Below, piece by piece: positions 57,331 to 64,000 of a stretch of DNA of 64,000 nucleotides. Source of the stretch: JAWCMQ01 sp039091255. Lineage in GTDB: Archaea; Aenigmatarchaeota; Aenigmatarchaeia; GW2011-AR5; JACRAC01. Made by a program: the position numbers and the translations under genes. The number at the start of each line of letters is the position of its first letter. Within the stretch, counting starts at the first letter, position 1. Below the pieces are notes generated by a model. That model made no database searches. It was not told the DNA's origin and worked only from the letters and a program-made list of their open reading frames with translations. The stretch covers positions 62,001-126,000 of the forward strand of contig JAWCMQ010000001.1 in assembly GCA_039091255.1 (NCBI GenBank). The letters are read 5' to 3'.

Positions 57331-58137
57331 TCAAGTGCCGACCGCTGCTCGCACCTTTTCTCGGAGCTCTTCGCCCTTGGCGACTGCCATGTCGATGATT
57401 TTGTCGACCTCTTCTAGACGCAAGCCGCACTCGCCGCCCTTCTGCATCGAGCAGAGCTTTATCTCTCGCTCTTTGTCAATCGTCCCGACGGTCAGGCGCG
57501 CAGCCATCGCTTTGATTTCGGCAATGTTGGGATCTGCGGCTATCGCAGGCCCTATCTTAGCGAACGTTGTAGAAATTGGTATGCCGCCTAAGGGAAGCCT
57601 CTCTTCATGAACGCTGTAGTCGACTTCGTACTTGTCGCCATCCACGACAAGCTTCGGCAATCTTGCGCTCGCCAGCGCAGCAACAGCTGCTATGCACGCC
57701 GCATCAATAAGGTTTCCGTCGTCGTTCAGGACGTCGATGTCGACATAAATCATCCAGACAACCTCGCCAGCCTTGATGCAGAGCCTTTTCATATCTATGC
57801 ATTTCGATTCGCGTATTGCACGGTCTACTACGCGCGCAAGCTCGATGGCTTCCTCACCTGGCGGCCCCGATTCGAATTCGGGTGAAGCGAGGGGAACTAG
57901 CTCCGCTGAGCATGTCAGCACGCCTTCATCAGGCGAGTCAGGGTAGGGCGTCCCAACCTCCAATTTTACGCCGACAATAACTTCGGTCTCGCCGAGCTTA
58001 ACATGGGCGCTTCCCTCCGCAGACGTAATGATGCCTGTTTCGATTTTAACGTCGCGGTAGGCATCAAAGGGTCGTCCATCGATGCGCTTGCCCCGCATCG
58101 CCATCTCATTGATCAGTACAGGATCCATTTCTATCAT
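57331..58137 (-). CDS. rrp42: Exosome subunit Rrp42
   Basis: The RNase PH-like partner of Rrp41, structurally needed but not itself catalytic. Typical is the start MRGKRIDGRPFDAYRDVKIETG, SAHVKLGETEVIVGVKLEVG, the middle GPPGEEAIELARVVDRAIRESK and a helix LCIKAGEVVWMIYVDIDVLNDDGN. 268 residues. ATG 58137 (MIEMDPV) follows GAGGTG. It follows the rrp41 stop by 10 bases in the exosome operon. Confidence 0.93.
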   Translation of the reverse strand: MIEMDPVLINEMAMRGKRIDGRPFDAYRDVKIETGIITSAEGSAHVKLGETEVIVGVKLEVGTPYPDSPDEGVLTCSAELVPLASPEFESGPPGEEAIELARVVDRAIRESKCIDMKRLCIKAGEVVWMIYVDIDVLNDDGNLIDAACIAAVAALASARLPKLVVDGDKYEVDYSVHEERLPLGGIPISTTFAKIGPAIAADPNIAEIKAMAARLTVGTIDKEREIKLCSMQKGGECGLRLEEVDKIIDMAVAKGEELREKVRAAVGT

Positions 58138-58147
58138 CGTCACACCT

Positions 58148-58879
58148 CTATTGGTCTGCCACCTCGATTTCGTAGCGTGCTCTGAGCGCGCGCTTTTGAA
58201 CCTCGTATACCTGCTCGCATCCGCGTATTGCAGTTCGTATTATCTGCTTCACCGTTTCTGGGCTTGCAATGCCGTCCATCTGCAGCAACGTCAGCTCTTT
58301 TTTTCGGTGATAATAAGCCACCGGCAAGTCAAGTTCACCGGCGGTGTCCTCCTTGCCTGCTATGTCCAGGACAATCTGGCCATTGACGACACCAGCCGAG
58401 CATGAACTCACCAGGTCGCGCATCGGAACGCCTGCATCCGCAAGCGCAAGTACAGCTGCGTTTATCGCCGCGCATCGCGTTGATGCATCAGCCTCTAGGA
58501 TCTCGATTACAGCGTCGATCGCTGTTCGCGGAAACTCATCTAAAAAAATCGCAGGCAGTATCGCATTGCGCATGACCATGGAAATTTCTTGGCTTCGCCT
58601 GCTGGGCCCTGGCCGCGAACGCTCTGCCGTTGAGAACGATGCCATCCTGTACTCGGTTCGGAGTATCGCACGCTCCGCCTGCTCCTCATGGCGCGGAAGC
58701 ACTTTGCGCGGCCCGTACACGCCAGCAATTGCCCAGCTTTTTCCAAATTTGAACATAGCTGAACCATCGGCCCGCTTTAAAACTCCGATCTTCGCTTCGA
58801 TTGGCCTTAGTTCATCAAGGCTGCGGCCGTCAGGCCGTTTTCCGTTTACAATCAGCTGCTCTTCTGTATGCCCTCCCAT
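58148..58879 (-). CDS. rrp41: Exosome subunit Rrp41 (catalytic)
   Basis: This is the phosphate-dependent 3'-to-5' exonuclease subunit. It has KRPDGRSLDELRPIEAKIGVL near the start, GPRKVLPRHEEQAERAILRTEYRMA, the RPGPSRRSQEISMVMRNAI phosphate/RNA region, the catalytic Asp side in GELDLPVAYYH and LLQMDGIASPE. 243 residues. It forms a hexameric ring with Rrp42. It begins 20 bases after rrp4. Confidence 0.94.
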   Translation of the reverse strand: MGGHTEEQLIVNGKRPDGRSLDELRPIEAKIGVLKRADGSAMFKFGKSWAIAGVYGPRKVLPRHEEQAERAILRTEYRMASFSTAERSRPGPSRRSQEISMVMRNAILPAIFLDEFPRTAIDAVIEILEADASTRCAAINAAVLALADAGVPMRDLVSSCSAGVVNGQIVLDIAGKEDTAGELDLPVAYYHRKKELTLLQMDGIASPETVKQIIRTAIRGCEQVYEVQKRALRARYEIEVADQ

Positions 58880-58898
58880 ACAATCACCTGCGGTTGCC

Positions 58899-59729
58899 TT
58901 AAACGTCTACCGTATCCACGCCGAGCCCTTCGTGCCGTTCTGGCTGGTTAGATTGCTGCCCAGCGTCGGCGGTGGCAGGTTCGGCCTTGCGCAAATCACG
59001 GAACCCCTCCTCCCGTCCCTCGGATGGCTTCGGAACGTACGCATGGCCAACGCGCTGCTCGAGCATGGATTTTATGTAATCGGTCAGGCCGCGCATATGT
59101 GCTCGCTCCTCTATCAGTCGCACAGCCTCGGCAGCTAGATCCTCATTGTCCCCCCGGACCCATACCACGCCGTTCTGCCCGACCACGATTTGCGTGCCGG
59201 TCATCTGCTTTATCATCTCGACCATCGAGCCGCCTTTGCCTATGATGCGCGGCACCTTTGCCGGCGTGACGCGAATCAGCCGCCCACCCTTGAGCTTTCG
59301 GCACTTGCGGCTTCGCATCGTGAGCGTTATGTGCTTCTGCTTTGAAACCGACATTATCTCAGAAAAAATCACGTCACCATAGTCAAAGTATTTTGTTAGG
59401 TCTGCCTTCGTGAGGTCCACGAACCCCTCCACGCCTTCGCTGAGGGGGAGCGTCGCTTCGTAGGGCGAATTGATGTCAACTATCCACTTCTGGAAAACTA
59501 TTTCGGTTATGCGACCGATTACGCCATCGCCTCGCTTCGGATTGTATACGCCGCTGAGCGGTATTACAAAATGCAGGTCGTCGCGCGACTCTGCGAGCCC
59601 GATGAACTTTGAAAAGACGTTCCCATTATCCTCGAATGCTCCGTGGCCCGCGCGGCCCCGACCTAGCAGTTCGCCTGTTATAACGAGTCGCCGCTCATTG
59701 GCAGGTTTCGAATCTTGCATCATACGCAT
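58899..59729 (-). CDS. rrp4: Exosome cap subunit Rrp4 (S1 and KH domains)
   Basis: The RNA-binding cap of the exosome. The N-terminal domain (RRLVITGELLGRGRAGHGAFEDNGNVFSKF) is followed by an S1 domain (GDGVIGRITEIVFQKWIVDINSP) and a KH domain with IIGKGGSMVEMIKQMTG. A 40-residue tail is Glu/Ala/Gln-rich. The start is uncertain (ATGs at 59747, 59729 and 59723). I give 59729, just after GGAGG. It starts about 20 bases after SBDS. Confidence 0.9.
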   Translation of the reverse strand: MRMMQDSKPANERRLVITGELLGRGRAGHGAFEDNGNVFSKFIGLAESRDDLHFVIPLSGVYNPKRGDGVIGRITEIVFQKWIVDINSPYEATLPLSEGVEGFVDLTKADLTKYFDYGDVIFSEIMSVSKQKHITLTMRSRKCRKLKGGRLIRVTPAKVPRIIGKGGSMVEMIKQMTGTQIVVGQNGVVWVRGDNEDLAAEAVRLIEERAHMRGLTDYIKSMLEQRVGHAYVPKPSEGREEGFRDLRKAEPATADAGQQSNQPERHEGLGVDTVDV

Positions 59730-59749
59730 TTCCTCCATCCGCATCAAAA

Positions 59750-60439
59750 TTACTTTTTCTCCACTATCTTTGCGTTTCCCTCCGTTATTCCCGACATATG
59801 AGTGAGGAACTTCGCCTTAAGGCCGGCAGGGATTTTTATCTGGAGCACGAAAGTCGCGCCCATCCATTGCTCTTTTCCCGCGCCATATTCGCGGGCCGCC
59901 TTCTGGATAGCGCTGCCGTACTTTGCCGGCGCCTCTACAACAATCTCAACCTCTTCGATGGACATCGGCAGTATCTGCTTTATGGCCTTGATGACCGCTT
60001 CAGTCTGCTGGTCGGCTGCCAAGAAGGGGTCTATGTTCACATGCGCCTGCTCCATCGCGTTCAGCACGCGCTCAGGAGGATGCGGCAGCTTTGTTCGCGG
60101 GTCCACGGCTGCCCTCGAAATCAAGGTTGCAATCTGCTTGCGCTTCTCCTCGATTTTCTTTCGCTTGAATTCTGTTGTAAGCTGAACATCACCCGTCTTG
60201 ACGATAAGCTCCGCTATCTTGTTTACATCGGTTGTGCCAAAGGCTTTTTCGATGTCGGTCGTGCTCAGCCTGTCGCCCTTCTTCGCATCTGAAAAAATCT
60301 GGCCCACCGCAAGCATTTTGCTCGCGGAAACCTGCTTGCCGCTGCGAAGGTCATATGCAATGTCAGGGTCTACAAGAACCTCGAATCGCTTGCCCGATTT
60401 TTCAAGCCTTGCAATGATAGCCTTTTCGACCGTAACCAT
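59750..60439 (-). CDS. Ribosome maturation protein Sdo1/SBDS
   Basis: Archaeal SBDS releases a subunit-joining block and is widely linked to the exosome operon. The three domains are seen: N-terminal VEKAIIARLEKSGKRFEVLVDPD (FYSH domain) with SKMLAVGQIFSDAKKGDRLS, the middle helical KIAELIVKTGDVQLTTEFKRK and TKLPHPPERVLNAMEQAHVNIDPF, and the C-terminal ferredoxin-like EEVEIVVEAPAKYGSAI. ATG 60439 follows GGTGAG. Confidence 0.93.
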   Translation of the reverse strand: MVTVEKAIIARLEKSGKRFEVLVDPDIAYDLRSGKQVSASKMLAVGQIFSDAKKGDRLSTTDIEKAFGTTDVNKIAELIVKTGDVQLTTEFKRKKIEEKRKQIATLISRAAVDPRTKLPHPPERVLNAMEQAHVNIDPFLAADQQTEAVIKAIKQILPMSIEEVEIVVEAPAKYGSAIQKAAREYGAGKEQWMGATFVLQIKIPAGLKAKFLTHMSGITEGNAKIVEKK

Positions 60440-60553
60440 GTTGCTCACCGTAAGCAAAGCACCTTGTGCAGTAATTGCCTGAAGGCGTAAATCAAGGTGC
60501 TGTCAGTTACTGATAGATATTGCGGAAGCAATGCTTAAAAGCCTTCTCGCTGC

Positions 60554-60736
60554 CTATCGCCTCTTGCTTGCAAAATACCCAAGAGCGATTCCCATCGCCG
60601 CAAAAGCCGCAGCTATCGGTGCCAGAACCCACGCCGATTCACGCGCAAATAGTGTCACGAACAAGACGACTGGCACAAATATGCCTGCTAGCGATGCGCC
60701 AATGCCGGCAAAATCCGCTTCCTTTCTCTTCGCCAT
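60554..60736 (-). CDS. Small membrane protein, 60 aa, between psmA and SBDS
   Basis: Two hydrophobic helices (GIGASLAGIFVPVVLFVTLFA and WVLAPIAAAFAAMGIALGYFA) with a charged start (MAKRKEAD) and end (SKRR). The gene starts 16 bases after the psmA stop. I do not recognise it. The position in the superoperon suggests cotranscription. Confidence 0.5.
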   Translation of the reverse strand: MAKRKEADFAGIGASLAGIFVPVVLFVTLFARESAWVLAPIAAAFAAMGIALGYFASKRR

Positions 60737-60752
60737 GCCCAAGCCGCCGCCA

Positions 60753-61475
60753 TCACACGTATCTCTTCAGCATCTCCTTCTTCTCAGCCGCGCTGTAAAC
60801 CTTGATTTTCTTTTCGATGACCGCAATGTCAACGGAGCGGCTCGACAGCTTCTTCTCGCCAGCTAGCAGCGCGCGCATCGCAAGGTCTATAGCCTTTTCT
60901 TTAGACAAGTTCTCCTTGTATTCTTCCACTAGGAGCTTGCGCGCCTCCTTCGCACCCCTGCCAATCGCATGCGCGCGCCACTCGCGTATCGTGCCTGAGG
61001 GGTCGGTCTCAAAGAGCTGAGGCGTGCCGTTCATGCCTCCGAGCAGAAGGCCAACTCCATAGGGGCGTATGCCGCCAATTTGAGTGAATTTCTGCACGCG
61101 ATCTGCAATGTCTTTGACGAGCGAATACGTTTCGATAGGCTCGCCGAATGTGATTTTATTGACTTGAGCTCGGACACGCGCAAAATCGATAAGCGTGCGC
61201 GCGTCAGCAAGTATGCCGCAGCTCGCGACGCCGATGTGCTCGTCTATTTTGGCTATTTTTTCGACGCTTTCAGGCACGAGCAGCCGCTGAAGCATCTTTG
61301 CCGCGACTAGCACTATGCCGCCGGCAAACACTACGCCCAGCGCGGTCGTAGCCTTCTCCACGGCCTTGCGCGCATATTCCACCTGATACATGCGCCCTTC
61401 CGGAGAGAATACAGCGATTGCGCGGTCGTATCCCATCTGGCGCATCGGTGGCGGAACTTCAATCGTGTTCGTCAT
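60753..61475 (-). CDS. psmA: Proteasome alpha subunit
   Basis: The outer ring subunit of the 20S proteasome. The N-terminal gate sequence MGYDRAIAVFSPEGRMYQVEYARKAV is the proteasome alpha signature, and the core has RPYGVGLLLGGM and GRGAKEARKLLVEEY. 240 residues, normal length. ATG 61475 (MTNTIEVPPPM). It heads the minus-strand operon with SBDS and the exosome genes. The beta subunit is not in the window. Confidence 0.95.
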   Translation of the reverse strand: MTNTIEVPPPMRQMGYDRAIAVFSPEGRMYQVEYARKAVEKATTALGVVFAGGIVLVAAKMLQRLLVPESVEKIAKIDEHIGVASCGILADARTLIDFARVRAQVNKITFGEPIETYSLVKDIADRVQKFTQIGGIRPYGVGLLLGGMNGTPQLFETDPSGTIREWRAHAIGRGAKEARKLLVEEYKENLSKEKAIDLAMRALLAGEKKLSSRSVDIAVIEKKIKVYSAAEKKEMLKRYV

Positions 61476-61520
61476 GCCAAAATCACTCAGAATCTTGCTA
61501 CCAGCACTATGCCTACATAA

Positions 61521-61530
61521 GTTTATAAGC
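61521..61530 (-). promoter_or_regulatory. TATA-like box of the psmA-exosome superoperon
   Basis: Minus-strand GCTTATAAAC lies about 46-55 bases before the psmA ATG, in an otherwise gene-free space between divergent psmA and tmk. It fits transcription starting about 20 bases before the ATG. Confidence 0.5.
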
Positions 61531-61617
61531 ATTTTCAGCCGCGCATGCCATGCCCACGGAAAAACAGTGACGATTCCTCATTTTTAACATTTAGGCGACC
61601 AATATTACACGGATAAA

Positions 61618-62289
61618 ATGAACCCTACGCTCAAGTCGTTTGCAGGTGAGACCGACCAGCGCCCGCAGCCCAAGGGAAAATTTATCGTCATCGAAGGCAT
61701 CGATGGCTCGGGCAAAGGCACACAGATGTGCCTGCTCGCCCAATGGCTTTACAGGAAGAACAAGAACTTCCATATCCTCATGACGCGCGAGCCGAGCCTC
61801 TCCGAGCACGGCGAACTTGTGCGCCGCTTGCTTGCGACATCGCGCGAGATGAGTGCGTACGCCCGCGAGTTTTTGCGGCTGTTCGTAGCCGACCGCGCCG
61901 ATCACATTCGCCGCCTGATTCAGCCTGCGCTTCGCTACGGCTGCATCGTGCTCTGTGACCGCTACAAGCACTCGACCATTGCCTATCAGCAAGCGCAGGG
62001 TGTGCCGTTTGACGAAATCATGCTCGCGCACAAGGATTTCCTTGTGCCAGACCTGACGATAGTCCTCGACGCAGATCCCCGCGCTGCGCTGGTGCGCAAT
62101 CTTGGTGATGCAAGCAGGCAGTACCAGGAGGTCTTCGAGCGCGAAGTTGCGTTTACGGAGAAAATGCGCCAAAACTATCTTGCGCTGCCCGAACGCCTCA
62201 AAGGTGAGCGCATCGCAATCGTTAACGCCAACAGGCCGGTGGATGAGGTCTTCAAAGCGATCTGCGCGGAAGTTGCGAAGATTCTGTGA
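61618..62289 (+). CDS. tmk: Thymidylate kinase
   Basis: Phosphorylates dTMP. The P-loop is FIVIEGIDGSGKGTQ, followed by LMTREPSLSEHGELVRR, the substrate motif LCDRYKHSTIAYQ and the Asp/Arg lid region. 223 residues, slightly long because of a 20-residue N-terminus (MNPTLKSFAGETDQRPQPKG). It is divergent from psmA and convergent with asd, seven bases apart. Confidence 0.93.
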   Translation: MNPTLKSFAGETDQRPQPKGKFIVIEGIDGSGKGTQMCLLAQWLYRKNKNFHILMTREPSLSEHGELVRRLLATSREMSAYAREFLRLFVADRADHIRRLIQPALRYGCIVLCDRYKHSTIAYQQAQGVPFDEIMLAHKDFLVPDLTIVLDADPRAALVRNLGDASRQYQEVFEREVAFTEKMRQNYLALPERLKGERIAIVNANRPVDEVFKAICAEVAKIL

Positions 62290-62295
62290 GATGTC

Positions 62296-63381
62296 CTATC
62301 CGAAATATCCCTTATATTTCAGCAATTCCGCATTAAGTATCCCGCCGCCTGCAGCGCCGCGCACAGTGTTGTGCGAGAGCCCGGCAAATCTGACATCAAG
62401 CACATTGCAAGGGCGCAAGCGCCCAACAGTCACAGCCATTCCTTTATCGCGGTCGGCATCTAGCCTCGGTTGCGGCCTGTCAGATTCATCGAGATACGCT
62501 ATCGGCCTTCTCGGAGCGAAAGGCAATCCATACTCCTGCGGAAGCGATGCAAAGTCATCCCATATGCGCCTTATCTCATCGAGTTTCGGCGCCTTACTCG
62601 CGAATTTTAGGCTCACGCATGCCAGATGGCCGTCCAGGACAGGAACTCGATTGCAATGCGCTGATATTTTGATATCGCGGTTTGGAACTATAATGCTGCC
62701 GTCGACCTTTCCCAATATCTTTTGCGGCTCGCGCTCCGATTTTTCTTCCTCGCCCTTTATGAAGGGTATCACGTTGCCGATGGCATCATACGATGGCACC
62801 CCCGGATAGCCCGCGCCAGAAACGGCCTGCATCGTAGCGATGATTGCGCTTTCGACCGGATAGCCGGCTTGTACGAGCGCATAAAGAGGTGTCATGTAGC
62901 TCTGGAGCGAGCAGTTAGGTTTCACGGCGATGAAGCCTCTTTCGGTCCCTAGCCGCTTTCGCTGAGCGGAAATGACATCAAGATGCTCGGCGTTTATTTC
63001 CGGTATCAGCATCGGAACATCCGGAGTGTCGCGGTGAGCTGAATTGTTGGACACCACCGGGATTTCGGCTCGTGCATACTCCTCTTCCAGTCGCGCGACC
63101 TCTTCCTTCGGCATCTCGACGGCGGAAAACACGAACGCGCATCTGCCTCGGGCGCTTTCGACATCATTTGCATCCTGAACTTTGATGTCTCGCAGCCTGT
63201 AAGGGACATCACCACGGCCCTTCCACCGACCGGCGACCGCTTCGCTGTAGCGCTTGCCAACGCTCTGAGGAGAAGCTGCAAGATAGACGACCTCAAACCA
63301 CGGATGGCCTTCCAAAAGCTCGACGTACTTCTGCCCAACCATCCCCGTTGCTCCTAGAACTCCGACAGGAATTTTATCCAT
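62296..63381 (-). CDS. asd: Aspartate-semialdehyde dehydrogenase
   Basis: Reduces aspartyl phosphate to the semialdehyde, on the route to threonine, methionine and lysine. It has the NADP motif GVLGATGMVGQKYVELLEGH, the catalytic cysteine in AVKPNCSLQSYMTPL (C157) and a histidine in HCNRVPVLDGHLACV. At 361 residues it is the archaeal/fungal type. The other aspartate-pathway genes are not in this window. Confidence 0.93.
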   Translation of the reverse strand: MDKIPVGVLGATGMVGQKYVELLEGHPWFEVVYLAASPQSVGKRYSEAVAGRWKGRGDVPYRLRDIKVQDANDVESARGRCAFVFSAVEMPKEEVARLEEEYARAEIPVVSNNSAHRDTPDVPMLIPEINAEHLDVISAQRKRLGTERGFIAVKPNCSLQSYMTPLYALVQAGYPVESAIIATMQAVSGAGYPGVPSYDAIGNVIPFIKGEEEKSEREPQKILGKVDGSIIVPNRDIKISAHCNRVPVLDGHLACVSLKFASKAPKLDEIRRIWDDFASLPQEYGLPFAPRRPIAYLDESDRPQPRLDADRDKGMAVTVGRLRPCNVLDVRFAGLSHNTVRGAAGGGILNAELLKYKGYFG

Positions 63382-63436
63382 ACGCAGTTATCTGAAAAGA
63401 AGCGTTAAATAGCAATGCCAAGGGAGCAGTCAGCCA

Positions 63437-63817
63437 TTACTTCTTTGCTTCGACAAGCACCGCGTCTACCGAGCCGTTCTGCCCCGGCCTTGACGTTACG
63501 CGCGCAAAGCCCTTTTCGGTCTCGATGAGGCATCCTTTCGTCACAATGTTCGAGCGGATGAACTGCGGATTGGCGTCATTTTTCTTGACCTGTATGATTT
63601 TGAGCTTCTCGATTTTCCCGTCAACCACGACGTTGGCTGTCTCGACGCGCACCGCTATCTGTTTCGTATTGCCGCCGCGCGTTCGCTTCTGTATGATTTT
63701 CGTCTTGCCAAGGCTGGCGGGGATGAAGTCGCGCCCGCGCTGCGCGCGGGTCTTTTTGCAGCCCTTATGGTACTTGCCTCCGCTCGCCTTTCGTCCCGTT
63801 CGGAATCGCCACTGCAT
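63437..63817 (-). CDS. 30S ribosomal protein S8e
   Basis: A 126-residue archaeal/eukaryotic ribosomal protein. The start MQWRFRTGRKASGGKYHKGC and the middle VRVETANVVVDGKIEKLKII with NIVTKGCLIETEKGFARVTSRPGQNG are typical. It follows the L37e stop by six bases, so the two are cotranscribed. Confidence 0.93.
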   Translation of the reverse strand: MQWRFRTGRKASGGKYHKGCKKTRAQRGRDFIPASLGKTKIIQKRTRGGNTKQIAVRVETANVVVDGKIEKLKIIQVKKNDANPQFIRSNIVTKGCLIETEKGFARVTSRPGQNGSVDAVLVEAKK

Positions 63818-63823
63818 GCTCGC

Positions 63824-64000
63824 TCACTTTCCCCATCGCGGCTTCGTGTGTATGCCTGCCGGCTTTTTGTGCTTCGGCCGGATGAATCGCCGACCAGAGC
63901 GGTTTATCGGCTTCCACTTCCAGTTCTGGCTGTACAGCTTCGCCGACTTGCCGAAGCCGCAAGCCGCGCACTTGCCTTTGTTAATATGATAGCTATGCCT
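63824..64000 (-). CDS. 50S ribosomal protein L37e, C-terminal part with an extension (runs off the window)
   Basis: The last 58 codons are visible. RHSYHINKGKCAACGFGKSAKL holds the second CxxC pair and the HSYH motif of L37e, then QNWKWKP. Standard archaeal L37e ends soon after the NW motif. Here about 27 more basic residues follow (RSGRRFIRPKHKKPAGIHT and on) to the stop at 63824. The N-terminus with the first CxxC is outside the window. Confidence 0.85.
   Translation of the reverse strand, partial: RHSYHINKGKCAACGFGKSAKLYSQNWKWKPINRSGRRFIRPKHKKPAGIHTKPRWGK

Noticed and set aside
1..64000. rRNA genes, insertion sequences, prophage or replication origin.
   Set aside because: I saw no rRNA-like segments, transposase or integrase motifs, terminal inverted repeats or origin-type repeats.

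Overview
This window is archaeal. It carries a 20S proteasome alpha subunit, an exosome superoperon (SBDS, Rrp4, Rrp41, Rrp42), RpoL, transcription factor S, Dph2, ribosomal proteins S8e and L37e, aRNase J, a Sec11-type signal peptidase, an archaeal cytidylate kinase, intron-containing tRNAs and archaellum/type IV pilus-type ATPase and platform proteins. The small compact genes, the many unrecognised proteins and the mix of archaeal information genes with bacterial-looking ones suggest a fairly GC-rich DPANN-like lineage (Micrarchaeota or Diapherotrites would fit). That placement is inference. Six runs of 97-99 N mark scaffold joins, and most appear to conceal no missing sequence.

Layout. 1-10 kb: the start of a PD-(D/E)XK protein, serA, a block of unrecognised genes, a HAD phosphatase, an ASCH protein and cmk. 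10-18.6 kb: a type IV pilus-like cluster (pilin-like proteins, secretion ATPase, TadC/ArlJ-like platform) ending in a bacterial-type sigma-70-like gene. 19-26 kb: DAHP synthase next to a degenerate HPr-like protein, an SDR reductase, PRPP synthetase, tRNA-Ala with two introns, NAD kinase, tRNA-Ile with an intron, and MetRS. 26.7-32 kb: a minus-strand operon of four coiled-coil proteins, two with a shared C-terminal domain, followed by a secreted Tyr/Gly-rich protein. This is the best candidate in the window for an undescribed system.

32-46 kb: cupin and hotdog proteins, SIMPL and RDD membrane proteins, a split MgtE-like pair, a radical SAM protein of the tetraether-lipid-synthase-like family, a membrane-anchored thioredoxin-fold protein, a padR-iscS-iscU operon whose PadR has four C-terminal cysteines, thioredoxin reductase, a PAP2 phosphatase and a SufS-like desulfurase. 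46-55.5 kb: aRNase J, a PD-(D/E)XK nuclease, a HAD protein, a second thioredoxin-fold membrane protein, NAD(P)HX dehydratase, a canonical HPr-like protein, an RNA m5C methyltransferase with a separate PUA partner, TFS divergent from an AbrB-ACT protein, a DUF99 protein and signal peptidase.

55.5-64 kb: the minus-strand superoperon psmA - small membrane protein - SBDS - rrp4 - rrp41 - rrp42 - dph2 - rpoL - small Cys protein couples protein degradation, RNA degradation, ribosome maturation and translation-factor modification. It is followed by tmk, asd and the S8e/L37e pair. Functional themes are Fe-S supply with a possible Fe-S-sensing regulator, amino-acid precursor synthesis (serA, aroF-type, asd), surface structures (pili and the coiled-coil operon) and extracytoplasmic disulfide chemistry.
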